The notes under the pieces: model-generated
Told to the model about the DNA's origin: nothing
Database searches by the model: none
What the model saw: the letters and a program-made list of their open reading frames with translations, nothing else
Translations under genes and position numbers: made by a program
Shown: positions 39,781-50,627 of the stretch, in pieces
How the letters are laid out: every line of letters starts with the position of its first letter
Position numbering within the stretch: the stretch's first letter is position 1
NCBI GenBank assembly: GCA_963377175.1
Contig: CAUJNA010001635.1
Location: 1 to 64,000 of the forward strand
Length of the DNA: 64,000 nt
DNA from: Effrenium voratum
Taxonomy: Eukaryota > Sar > Dinophyceae > Suessiales > Symbiodiniaceae
Reading direction: 5' to 3'

Positions 39781-42700
39781 TCTTATTTGCGTCCCTTTGG
39801 AATTGTCCCCTTGCCCCCTTCCCCTCTGAGATTTTTGCCCCCCTTTCTTTGTTGAGATCCATGCCCCCTTTCCGCCCTAAGGCCTTTTCTCCCTCTGTTT
39901 TTTCTCTTTTCCTCCCTAAGATGTTTTCACCCCTCTCCTTGTTGAGATCCTTTCCCCCCTTTCCTTTCTAAGGCCTTTTCCCCCCTGAGATCTTCTCCCT
40001 TTTCCTCCCTTTCCCCCACTTTCCCTCCTACGGCCTTTTCCTCCCTGGGATCTTTTTCCTTTCCTCCCTGAGATCTTTCCCCCCCTTCCCCCCTACGGCC
40101 TTTCCCCCCGCTGAGATCTTCTCCCTATTCCTCCTTAAGATCCTTTGCCCCCTTTCCCTGTTGAGATCCTTTCCCCCCTTCCCTTTAAGGCCTTTCCAGA
40201 TCTTCTCCCTTTTCCTTCCTAAGTTGTTTCCCTCCTTTCCCTGTTGAGATCCTTCCCACCCTTTCCCCCCTCAGGCCTTTCCCCCCCCTGAGAGCTTCTC
40301 CCTTTTCCTTCCTTAGATCTTTCCCCCCTTTCCCTGTTGGCCTTTTTCCCCCCAGATCTTCTCCCTTTCCTCCCTAAGATCTTTTCCACCCCTTCCCTGT
40401 TGAGATCATTTCTCCCCTTCCCCCTCTAAGGCCTTTGTCCCTAGGTCTTCTCCCTTTCCTCCCTAAGCCTGCTGAGATCCCTTTCCCCCTTTCCCCCCTA
40501 AGGCCTTTCCCCCCCCTGAGATCTTCTCCCTTTTCCTCCCTAAGATCTTTTGCCACCTTTCCCTGTTGAGATCCATTCCCCCTTTCCCCCCTAAGGCCCT
40601 TTCTCCCTCTGAGTTTTTCCCTTTTCCTCCCTACGATGTTTTCCCCCCTCTCCCTGTTGAGATCCTTTCCCTCCTTTCCTCCCTAAGGCCTTTTTTCCCC
40701 TCGCGATCTTCCCCCTTTTCCTTCCTAAGTTCTTTTCCCCCCTTTCCTTGTTGAGCTCCTTTCCCCCTTTTCCCCCTAAGGCCTTTTCAGATCTTCTCCC
40801 TTTTCCTCCCGAAGATCCTTTGCCCCCTTTCCCTGTTGAGATCCTTTCCCCCCTTTCCCCTAAAGGCCTTTTCCACCCTGAGATCTTCTCCCCTTGTCCT
40901 CCCAAGATCCTTTTCCTTGGTTGAGATCATCCCTTCCCCCATGAAAATCTTCTCCTTTTCCTCCCTAGGATCCTCTCCCACCTTTCCCTGTTGAGCTCCT
41001 TTCCCCCTTTTCCCCCTAAGGCGGTTTCAGATCTTCTCCCTTTCCTCCTAAGATCTTTTCCACACCTTCCCTGTTGAGATCATTTCTCCCCTTTCCCCTC
41101 TAAGGCCTTTGTCCCCAGATCTTCTCCCTTTCCTCCCTAAGATCTTTCCCCCCCCCCTTCCCTGCTGAGATCCCTTTCCCCCTTTCCCCCCTAAGGCCTT
41201 TCCCCCCCCTGAGAGCTTCTCCCTTTTCCTTCCGAAGATCGTGTCCCCCCTTTCCCTGTTAGGCTTTCCCCCCTAAGTCCTTTTCCCAGATCCTCCCTTT
41301 CCTCCCTAAGATCTTCCCCCCCCTTTCCTCCTTAAGATCTTTCCCACCCTTTCCCTGTTGAGATCCTTTCCCCCCTTTCCCTCCCAAGGCCTTTCCCCCC
41401 TTCTCCCTGTTCCTTCCTAAGATCTTTTCCACCCTTCTAAGTCCCTTTCTCCCAGATCTTCTCCCTTTCCTCCCTAAGATCTTCCCCCCCCCTTTCCTTC
41501 CTAAGATTGTTTCCCCCCTTTCCCTGTTGAGATCCTTCCCACCCTTTTTTTCTGAGGCCTTTTCTCCCCTGAGAGCTTCTCCTTCCTTAGATCTTTCCCC
41601 CCTCTTTTTTCCCCCAGATCTTCTCCCTTTCCTCCCCAAGACCTTTTCCACCCCTTTCCCTGTTGAGATCATTTCTCCCCTTTCCCCCCTAAGGCCTTTG
41701 CCCCCAGATCTTCCCCCTTTCCTCCCTAAGATCTTTCCCCCCTTTCCCTGCTCAGATCCTTTCCCCCCTTTCCCCCCTTCCTGTCCCTAACATCTTTTGC
41801 CATTTTTCCTTGTTGAGATCCATTCCCCCTTTCCCCCCTAAGGCCCTTTCTCCCTCTGAGTTTTCCCTTTTCCTCCCTACAATGTTTTCCCCCCTCTCCC
41901 TGTTGAGACCCTAAGGCCTTTTTTCCCCCTGCGATCTTCCACCTTTTCCTTCCTAAGATCTTTTCCCCCCTTTCCTTGTTGAGATCCTTTCCCGTTTTCC
42001 CCCCCAAGATCTTCTCCCTTTTCCTCCCTAAGATCCTTTGCCCCCTTTCCCTGTTGAGATCCTTTCGCCCCTTTCCCCCCTAAGGCCTTCCCCCCCCTGA
42101 GATCTTCTCCCTTGTCCTCCCCAAGATCTTTTCCCCCGAGATCTTCTCCCTTTTCCTCCCTAGGATCTTGTCCCACCTTTGTCAGATCTTCTCCCTTTTC
42201 CTCCCTAAGATCCTTTGCCCCCTTTCCCTGTTCAGATCCTTTCCCCCTTTCCCCCCTAAGGCCTTTTCAGATCTTCTCCCTTTTCCTCCCTAAGATCCTT
42301 TGCCCCTTCCCTGTTGAGATCACCCTCCTTTCCTAAGGCCTTTGCCCCAGATCTTCTTCCCCAAGATCTTTCCCTTTCCCTGCTCAGATCCTTTCCCCCC
42401 TTTCCCCCCTAAGGCCTTTCCCCCCCTGAGATCTCCCTTTTCCTCCCTAAGATCTTTTGCCACCTTTCCCTGTTGAGATCCATTCCCCCTTTCCCCCCTA
42501 AGGCCCTTTCTCCCTCTGAGCTTTTCCCTTTTCCTCCCTACGATGTTTTCCCACCTCTCCCTGTTGAGATCCTTTCCATCCTTTCCCCCCTAAGGCCTTT
42601 TTTCCCCCCGCGATCTTCCCCCTTTTCCTTCCTAAGATCTTTTCCCCCCTTTCCTTGTTGAGATCCTTTCCCGCCCCCCCCAAGATCTTCTCCCTTTTCC

Positions 42701-43920
42701 TCCCTAAGATCCTTTGCCCCCTTTCCCTGTTGAGGTCCTTTCCCCTCTTTCCCCCCTAAGGCCTTTCCCCCCCGAGATCTTCTCCCTTGTCCTCCCCAAG
42801 ATCTTTTCCCTTGTTGAGATCCTTTCCCCCTTTCCCCCCAAGATCTTCTCCCTTTTCCTCCCTAGGATCCTCTCCCACCTTTCCCTGTTGAGCTCCTTTC
42901 CCCCTTTTCCCCCTAAGGCCTTTTCAGATCTTCTCTCTTTTCCTCCCGAAGATCCTTTGTTCCCTTTCCCTGTTGAGATCCTTTCCTCCTTTCCCCCCTA
43001 AGGCCTTTTNNNNNNNNNNNNNNNNNNNNNNNNNNNNNNNNNNNNNNNNNNNNNNNNNNNNNNNNNNNNNNNNNNNNNNNNNNNNNNNNNNNNNNNNNNN
43101 NNNNNNNNNTGCTGAGATCCTTTTCCCCCTTTCCCCCCTAAGGCTTTTCCCCCCCTGAGAGCTTCTCCCTTTTCCTTCCTAAATCTTTTCCCCCCTTTCT
43201 TTGTTGGGCTTTCCCAAGTCCTTTTCTCCCAGATCTTCTCCATTTCCTCCCTAAGATCTTCCCCCCCCCCCCCCTTTCCTCCTTAAGATCTTTCCCACCC
43301 TTTCCCTGTTGAGATCCTTTCACCCCTTTCCCTCCCAAGGCTTCTCGCTTTTCCTTCCTAAGATCTTTTCCCCCCTTTCCCTGTTGGCCTTTTTTCCCCA
43401 GATCTTCTCCCTTTCCTCCCTAAGATCTTTTCCACGCCTTTCCCTGTTGAGATCATTTCTCCCCTTTCCTCCCTAAGATCTTTCCCCCCCCCCCAGTTCC
43501 TTGTTGAGATCATTTATTTCCACCCTTTTCCTTCTAAGGCCTTTTCCCTTTTCCTCCCAAAGATCTTTCCCCCCCTTTCCTCCCTAAGTCCTTTCCCTGA
43601 GTTCGTCTCCCTTTGCCTCCCTAAGATCTTTTCCCCCCTTTCCCGCTTAAGATCCTTTCCCCCGTTTCCCCCCTAAGGCCTTTTCCCCCCAAGATCTCCA
43701 CCCTTCTCTTCCCAAAGTCTTTTTCCCCCTTTCCCGATTGAGATCCTGTCCCCCGATTGCCCCTTAGGGCCTGTTCCCCCCGAGAAAGATATCCCTTTTC
43801 CTCCCAAAGATCTTTTCCCCCCTTTCCCCCTTAAGGCATTTTTTCCCCAGATCTTCTCCCTTTCCTCCCTGAGATCTTTCCCCCCCTTTCGCTGTTGAGA
43901 TCCTTTCCCCCTTTCCCCCC
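39781..43920. repeat. Polypyrimidine satellite array, left block
   Basis: Degenerate ~93-bp units with landmarks TGTTGAGATCC, CCCCTAAGGCC, CTGAGATCTTCTCCC and CCTCCCTAAGATC separated by C/T runs. The unit length is a multiple of 3, so the minus strand shows long Lys/Gly/Glu-rich frames; these are by-products of the repeat. Each unit has three to four GATC sites. The block contains the assembly gap. Confidence 0.9.
43010..43109. other. Assembly gap (100 N)
   Basis: Exactly 100 N, the usual placeholder for a gap of unknown size, inside the pyrimidine array. Array length is therefore not reliable. Confidence 0.99.
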
Positions 43921-43946
43921 TTCATTTCCTTCACCAGCATGGGCAA

Positions 43947-44021
43947 CATCACCAGCATCACTTGCATCATCCGCATCCTTGGCAGGCGCTGATGCGGATG
44001 ATGCAGGTGATGCTGGCGATG
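43947..44021. repeat. 31-bp-stem hairpin, copy 1
   Basis: Arms 43947-43977 and 43991-44021 with a 13-base loop. The two mismatches are transitions that would be G-U pairs in RNA. It lies at the edge of the pyrimidine array and is repeated at 47225-47299. Confidence 0.88.
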
Positions 44022-44071
44022 TGCCGCTGGAGCTGCTAAGGATGCGAAAGCGCACCCGGGGGGAATCGAAC

Positions 44072-44292
44072 ATTTCCATCACGAGCCTGTGCTCGGGCAA
44101 GAACAGTTCCAAGCCCGAGCTGCTGGTAGTGCACCTGGGCAATCCTGTTGCCAGCACAGGAATGGGTGGAGCAATCCTGTTGCCAGCGCAGGATTGAAGG
44201 GGCAATCCTGTTGCCAGCACAGGATTGACGAGGGCAATCCTGTGCCCAACGCAGGATTGACGAGGGCAATCCTGTGCCCAACGCAGGACTGA
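44072..44292 (+). pseudogene. Captured 3' end of the viral Dam methylase with five-hairpin array
   Basis: The frame reads ITSLCSGKNSSKPELLVV, matching the last residues of the methylase at 17880-17940 (ITSLSSGKNSSKPELLVL). It is followed by five 25-nt hairpins CAATCCTG...CAGGATTG at 44140, 44172, 44203, 44235 and 44268. No other part of the gene is present. The flanking text returns to pyrimidine array at about 44360. Confidence 0.82.
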
Positions 44293-44359
44293 CGGCAAAG
44301 CGAGTAATGGTGAAAAAAACACTCTGTCAGCGGCTTGGCGAGAAGCAGGCCGCTGACGG

Positions 44360-47200
44360 ACCTTCGGCGTTGTTGAGATCCTTTCCCTCCTTTCCTTCCT
44401 AAGGCCTTTCCCCCCGCTGAGATCTTCTCCCTACTCCTCTTTAAGATCCTTTGCCTCCTTTCCCCGTTGAGATCCTTTCCCTTCTTCCCTTTAAGGCCTT
44501 TCCAGATCTTTTCCCTTTTCCTTCCTAAGATTGTTTCCCCCCTTTTCCTGTTGCGATCCTTCCCACCCTTTCCCGCCTAAGGCCTTTCCCCCCTGAGAGC
44601 TTCTCCCTTTTCCTTCCTTAGATCTTTCCCCCCTTTCCCTGTTGGCCTTTTTTCTCCCAGATCTTCTCCCTTTCCTCGCTAAGATCTTTTCCACCCCTTC
44701 CCTGTTGAGATCATTTCTCCCCTTCCCCCTCTAAGGCCTTTGTCCCCAGATCTTCTCCCTTTTCCTCCCTAAGATCTTTCCCCCCCCTTTCCCTGCTGAG
44801 ATCCCTTTCCCCCTTTCCCTCCTAAGGCCTTTCCCCCCTGAGAGCTTCTCCCTTTGAGATCCTTTCCCCCCTTTCCCTCCCAAGGACTTTCCCCCCCCTG
44901 AGAGCTTCTCCCTTTTCCTTCCTAAGATCTTTTCCCCCCTTTCCCTGTTGGGCTTTCCACCCTAAGTCCTTTTCTCCCAGATCTTCTCCCTTTCCTCCCT
45001 AAGATCTTCCCCCCCCTTCTAAGATTGTTTCCCCCTTTCCCTGTTGAGATCCTTCCCACCCTTTCCCCCTGAGGCCTTTCCCCCCCTGAGAGCTTCTCCT
45101 TCCTTAGATCTTTCCCTCTTCTTTTTTCCCAGATCTTCTCCCTTTCCTCCCTAAGATCTTTTCCACCCCTTTCCCTGTTGAGATCATTTCTCCCCTTTCC
45201 CTCCTAAGGCCTTTGCCCCCAGATCTTCTCCCTTTCCTCCCTAAGATCTTTCCCCCCCTTTCCCTGCTCGGATCCTTTCCCCCCTTTCCCCCCTAAGGCC
45301 TTTCCCCCCCTGAGATCTTCTCCGATTTCCTCCCTAAGATCTTTTGCCATTTTTCCTTGTTGAGATCCATTCCCCCCTAAGGCCCTTTCTCCCTCTGATT
45401 TTTCCGTTTTCCTCCCTACGATGTTTTCCACCCTCTCCCTGTTGAGATCCTTTCCCTCCTTTCCCCCCTAAGGCCTTTTTTGCCCCTGCGATCTTCCCCC
45501 TTTTCCTTCCTAAGATCTTTTCCCCCCTTTCCTTGTTGAGATCCTTTCCCGCCCTTTCCCCCCTAAGGCGTTTTCCACCCCCAAGATCTTCTCCCTTTTC
45601 CTCCCTAAGATCCTTTGCCCCCTTTCCCTGTTGAGATCCTGTCCCCCCTTTCCCGCCTAAGGCCTTCCCCCCCCTGAGATCTTCTCCTTTTCCCGCGAGA
45701 TCTTCTCCCTTTTCCTCCCTAGGATCTTCTCCCACCTTTCCCTGTTGAGCTCCTTTCCCCCTTTTCCCCCTAAGGCCTTTTCAGATCTTCTCCCTTTTCC
45801 TCCCTAAGATCCTTTGCCCCCTTTCCTTGTTGAGATCCTTTCCCCCTTTCCCCCCTAAGGCCTTTTCCCTGCCTGGGACCTTCTCCCTTTCCTCACTGAG
45901 ATCTTTCCCCCCCTTTCCCTGTTGAGATCCTTTCCCCCCTTTCCCCCCTGCGGCCTTTCCCCCCGCTGAGATCTTCCCTGTTGAGATCCTTTCCCCCCTT
46001 CCCTGTAAGGCCTTTCCAGATCTTCTCCCTTTTCCTTCCTAAGATTGTTTCCCCCCTTTCCCTGTTGAGATCCTTCCCACCCTTTCCCGCCTAAGGCCTT
46101 TCCCCCCCCTGAGAGCTTCTGCCTTTTCCTTCCTTAGATCTTTCCCCCCTTTCCGTGTTGGCCTTTTTTCCCGCAGATCTTCTCCCTTTCCTCCCTAAGA
46201 TCTTTTCCACCCCTTTCCCTGTTGAGATCATTTCTCCCCTTTCCCCCCTAAGGCCTTTGTCCCCAGATCTTCTCCCTTTCCTCCCTAAGATCTTCCCCCC
46301 CCCTTTCCCTGCTGAGATCCTTTTCCCCCTTTCCCCCTTTCCCCCCTAAGGCCTTTCCCCCCCTGAGAGCTTCTCCCTTTTCCTTCCGAGGATCTTTTCC
46401 CCCCTTTCCCTGTTAGGCTTTCCCCCCTAAGTCCTTTTCTCCCAGATCGTCTCCCTTTCCTCCCTAAGATCTTCCCCCCCCTTTCCTCCTTAAGATCTTT
46501 CCCACCCTTTCCCTGTTGAGATCCTTTCCCCCCTTTCCCTCCCAAGGCCTTTCCCCCCCTGAGAGCTTCTCGCTTTTCCTTCCTAAGATCTTTTCCCCCC
46601 TTTCCCTGTTGGCCTTTTTTCCCCAGATCTTCTCCCTTTCCTCCCTAAGATCTTTTCCACCCCTTTCCCTGTTGAGATCATTTCTCCCCTTTTTCCCCTA
46701 AGGCCCTTTTGCCCCAGATCTTCTGCCTTTCCTCCCGAAGATCTTTCCCCCCCCCTCAGTTCCTTGTTGAGATCATTTATTTCCCCCTTTTTCCTTCTAA
46801 GGCCTTTTCCCACCCTCAGTTCTTCTCCCTTTTCCTCCCAAAGATCTTTCCCCCCCTTTCCTCCCTAAGTCCTTTTCCCTGAGTTCGTCTCCCTTTGCCT
46901 CCCTAAGATCTTTTCTCTCCTTTCCCGCTTAAGATCCTTTCCCCCGTTTCCCCCCTAAGGCCTTTTCCCCCCAAGATCTCCACCCTTCTCTTCCCAAAGT
47001 TTTTTTCCCCCTTTCCCGATTGAGATCCTGTCCCCCGATTGCCCCTTAGGGCCTGTTCCCAGAAAGATTTCCCTTTTCCTCCCAAAGATCTTTTCCCCCC
47101 TTTCCCCCTTAAGGCATTTTTTCCTCAGATCTTCTCCCTTTCCTCCCTGAGATCTTTCCCCCCCTTTCGCTGTTGAGATCCTTTCCCCCTTTCCCCCCTT
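44360..47200. repeat. Polypyrimidine satellite array, right block
   Basis: Same unit as the left block. The last ~0.9 kb (about 46310-47340) is a diverged duplicate of 43110-44055, shifted by about 3.2-3.3 kb, including the rare landmarks CCCGATTGAGATCCTGTCCC and the hairpin. Confidence 0.9.
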
Positions 47201-47224
47201 CATTTCCTTCACCAGCATGGGCAA

Positions 47225-47299
47225 CATCCCCAGCATCACTTGCATCATCCGCATCCTTGGCAGGCGCTGATGTGGATGATGCAGGTGATGCTGGCGATG
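47225..47299. repeat. 31-bp-stem hairpin, copy 2
   Basis: Arms 47225-47255 and 47269-47299 with the same loop as copy 1. Here the methylase tail is absent, and the sequence after GCGAAAGCGCA diverges within about 30 bases. Confidence 0.88.
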
Positions 47300-47344
47300 T
47301 GCCGCTGGAGCTGCTAAGGATGCGAAAGCGCAAGTGGGGGGAAT

Positions 47345-47859
47345 CGAACACCCCAATGTTTTTGACAAACTGAGTTGCGCAAGCCCGCACAATGAACAGA
47401 TTTAGTGAAGCGTCTTCGAATCACCGCGTGGTACGTGGACCCCCCCCCCCCGCAACAGTCTGAAATGGTGCCCCTGGGGAGGGGTTAGGGGGTTGTCGGC
47501 GGATTTACATCCGTTAAAACAAGAAGAGTAAAGCTCGTAAAGCTCGAAACGAATTACAAGCAAAAGGAAAAGCAATGAATAGCAAAGCTTACACGACGGC
47601 CACAGTTTCTGCAAAGCACGCTCGCGCAACTTAGCTCTGTGCAAGATGGCTCTGCGCAGCTTGGCTCTGTGAAAGTTGGGTCTACGCAAGCTACTTTTCG
47701 CGAGTGGCTCTGCGCAACTGGCTCTGTGCAAGTTGGCTCTGCACGAGTCTGCTCGGCGCAATGTGCTTTGCACGAACTGCGCCGCGCGATTTCTCACGAA
47801 AGTAGTCTGCGCAAGCTGCATTGTTCCAGGCTGCTGCGCGCAAGTTGCTCTCTGCATCT
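47345..47859. repeat. GCGCAAGTTGGCTCTG-type short repeats
   Basis: About 47620-47850 is built of TTGGCTCTGTGCAAG / GCGCAACTTGGCTCTG repeats. About 47345-47600 shows nothing recognisable apart from a run of ten C. Confidence 0.6.
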
Positions 47860-48060
47860 GTACTTAAAAGTTGCGATTTTCCAGCCGGAGCTGCAGGAGC
47901 ACGCTCCGCGTACTACGTTTGTACTTAAAAGTTGCGATTTTCCAGCCGGAGCTGCGGGGAGCACGCTCCGCATACTACGTCTGTACTTAAAAGTTGCGAT
48001 TTTCCAGCCGGAGCTGCAGGAGCACGCTCCGCGTACTCGTTTGTACTTAAAAGCTGGAAT
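47860..48060. repeat. ~61-bp tandem repeat, three and a half copies
   Basis: Units begin GTACTTAAAAGTTGCGATTT at 47860, 47921, 47983 and (partial) 48043. The array leads directly into a tRNA-like sequence. Confidence 0.88.
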
Positions 48061-48118
48061 CGAACCCGCGACCAGGGGATTGCGAAAGCAGACGCGCAAA
48101 CCACGAGACAACTTCCAA
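48052..48118 (-). other. Degenerate tRNA-like sequence
   Basis: The minus strand has an A-box-like TTGTCTCGTGGTTTGCGCG and a B box GCGGGTTCGATTCC at tRNA spacing, with TTTCGCA in the anticodon-loop position. The anticodon stem 3' side does not pair, so it is a decayed tRNA or SINE head. Confidence 0.45.
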
Positions 48119-48129
48119 AGGCCGTTTCG

Positions 48130-48565
48130 CCAGCAAGAAAATCGCACAGCGCCACAGCGAGAGCGCTTCGACACGCACGATCCCCGCAGAGGGTTCATCG
48201 GGCTCAAGACAGATTCGCACGGGACCACAGCGAGAGCGATCCGACACGCACGATCCCCGCAGAGGGTTCATCGGGCTCAAGACAGATTCGCACGGGAACG
48301 ACAAAGCGACCAACAAGCGCTTCGACACGCACGATCTCCGCAGAGGGTTCGCCGCGGTCAAGACAAATTCGCACGGCGCCACAGCGACAGCGCTTCGACA
48401 CGCACGATCTCCGCAGAGGGTTCGCCGCGGTCAAGACAAATTCGCACGGCGCCACAGCGAGAGCGCTTCGACACGCACGATGTCCGCAGAGGGTTCATCG
48501 GGCTCAAGACAGATTCGCACGGGACCACAGCGAGAGCGATCCGACATGCACGATCCCCGCAGAGG
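48130..48565. repeat. ~73-bp tandem repeat, about six copies
   Basis: Units contain CACAGCGAGAGCG, TCGACACGCACGATC, CCGCAGAGGGTTC and AAGACAGATTCGCACGG. The long plus frame across 47639-48637 is a product of the repeat. Confidence 0.9.
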
Positions 48566-48669
48566 GGTGCGTTTCGTAAGCTCCCGTCGGGCCTACCCCC
48601 GCCAGAAAAAGAAGAAGAATTAAGAGTCGAGAAGTGAAGGTACACAAAAGAACAGTTAGCTTGTGTTTT

Positions 48670-48865
48670 TACGATAGTGAAGTAAATCGTGAAGTAACTC
48701 TCGAAAAGTTGGCATGAGAAGTTGGCAGGTGAAGTAACTCTCGACAAGTTGGCATGAGAAAAGTTAACCGTGAAGTAACTCTCGAAAAGTTGGCATGAGA
48801 AGTTGGCAGGTGAAGTAACTCTCGACAAGTTGGCGTGAGAAATTGTCAGGTGAAGTTTGCAGCCG
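48670..48865. repeat. GTGAAGTAACTCTCGAAAAG tandem repeat
   Basis: Four to five units of about 40 bp, alternating AGTTGGCATGAGAAGTTGGC variants. Confidence 0.8.
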
Positions 48866-49479
48866 CTTTTAGAGGAAGAACCCTTCGCAATGCTTCCGGG
48901 AAAAACTTAAAAGCTGCCCATCAGGCGGACAATGAGAGAGATGAGCCGCGCAAGCAAGCCGTCTGCCCAGAGAATTGTTAGGGGTCTGAGCTATTGCAGG
49001 CAGCCTGCTCTCTGAGGCCGCATCGCCCAGCCAGACCCCGGAGCCCGTCCAGGATCCAAGCCTTGAAATCCGCATCTGAACCCAGGCCGTGCAAAGCGCG
49101 AGGTGCCAAAAGACGATGTGCCGGGCTCTCAGCGCTGGCTTGACGTCTCCGATCTCCGAGCGATTTGCTTTTGGCTCAGGCTGCGTGGGCCGACTGGAGG
49201 AGGTTGGCGGGCAAAAAAGGCCTCAAGCTCAGCGCCCGGAAGTTTTTGCGTTGCCCGGAATGGCATCGGAATATGTGGCGAGAAAGCAGAGCGGAGGTGG
49301 ATTGCGAACTGCTCAAGACACGGAACTTGAAACATGTTTGTTTTTCTTTTCTTTTTTCAAAAAAAACAAGCATGAAGCTTGGGTACGTGTCAAAAGAGGG
49401 TGACCCCGTAAAACAAATATAAAATCACACTTTCCCTGTGGTGGGCGCCCTCAGGCGAAACTCTCCGACGGTCTCAGCC
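48866..49479. other. Unassigned; possible exon at 49165-49345
   Basis: The plus frame LAQAAWADWRRLAGKKGLKL then SARKFLRCPEWHRNMWRESR looks protein-like (W- and basic-rich) but I cannot place it. The rest is unrecognised. Confidence 0.3.
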
Positions 49480-50627
49480 TCATGGCGCATCGAGATCAAC
49501 TGGATTCACCCTCCCACCAATTAACATAAAACCTGACAGGGGCATTGCAGGCAGTGTGGACTTATAGATCATGTCAATACACCACAAGAAGTCCCTTGCC
49601 CCTTCGATTTCCCGATACAGGTCCTTCAACTCGGTCTTGTCCGGACGGAAGCAGGCTGTGTACGAATGATCCGAGGGGTGCTTCTCCCCGACCAATGGCT
49701 GCAACCTCCTCATGATGAAGGACACGCACATGAGTGAGTTTACCGCCCCGATGCATGCGTCTGAGATGTCGCTGGGAGTTGACCCACAAATCATCCAGCG
49801 CAAAAGGTTATACTGGTAAGCGCTTTCATCTCTCCTCATTGCATACGCCAGGTTCTTCATCGACGCGCGCAGCTCGTTCTGGTAGGCCAATCCGAGGTCC
49901 CAGTTCTTCTGGTAGTCGGCCCTCAGACCCCGTCCTTGGGGGTCAACCTTGGGAGTTCTGATCACGCCCAGCGTGAACACTTTCCCCCAATTCCGATCTC
50001 TGAACTTCGCAATTCTTCGATCGTGCCTCTCGAATTCTGCAGTTGTCATGAACTCCTCCGAGTTCCTCCACCTTCTCGACGATGAGGTTCTGGTAGACTC
50101 GCCCATGACGAACTCCTTGTAGACTTCCCCAACCGGCGTGTCCTGGTGGAATGCAGCTTTGAAGGATCGTTCTTCATTGTCCTTGCCCACACCTGAGGCG
50201 AGATCCCAAATATCTGTGATGGACCTCAGCATATCGGCCCCCTCAATGCAATACTTGGTGACATGAACTTCCCTTTGCTGCAAAATTCTCTCCATCCAAG
50301 CATGCATTCTTCGGCAGAGAGAAGTCCGAAAATCTTGCTGAGGAACTCCAGTGCCATCCTCATAGATTGTCCTTCTCCTTTCATCATTCCACGGCATTTC
50401 GCAGAGTAATACGCTGAGTGTGCATAAATGACGGGGACACCGATGTCCTCGATCCATTTTGTGCACGTGCCCAGGTCACTGCTCATCTCCATTCTCTTGG
50501 GGATCCTTTTGCCCTCCTCGATAGCGTTCCTCACGAGGTTTCCCAAGAATATCGCTGCTTGTCTGGACTTCCCAACTGGCACGCAGAAGAATTCATTTGC
50601 ATTGACGACGTTCGTATTGGCAGTCAT
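49480..50627 (-). pseudogene. Uncharacterised ORF after the copia element (two frames)
   Basis: Frame one (50627-50226) starts MTANTNVVNANEFFCVPVGK and contains AAIFLGNLVRNAIEEGKRIP and VPVIYAHSAYYSAKCRGMMK. Frame two (50466-49480) continues with KYCIEGADMLRSITDIWDLA and ends LSGFMLIGGRVNPVDLDAP. The switch near 50290 suggests one gene of about 370 codons with a frameshift. Composition is that of a soluble, mostly helical protein. I do not recognise it. It overlaps the start of the upstream ORF by four bases on the same strand, so it may belong to the retroelement or be a separate endogenised gene. Confidence 0.45.

Noticed and set aside
40374..46813. Many minus-strand Lys/Gly/Glu-rich ORFs
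   Set aside because: They exist only because the pyrimidine satellite has a unit length divisible by three and lacks stops on the purine strand; no non-repeat sequence is included.
47639..48637. 332-codon plus-strand ORF
   Set aside because: It spans three different tandem arrays and a tRNA-like sequence, so it is open by repetition, not by selection.
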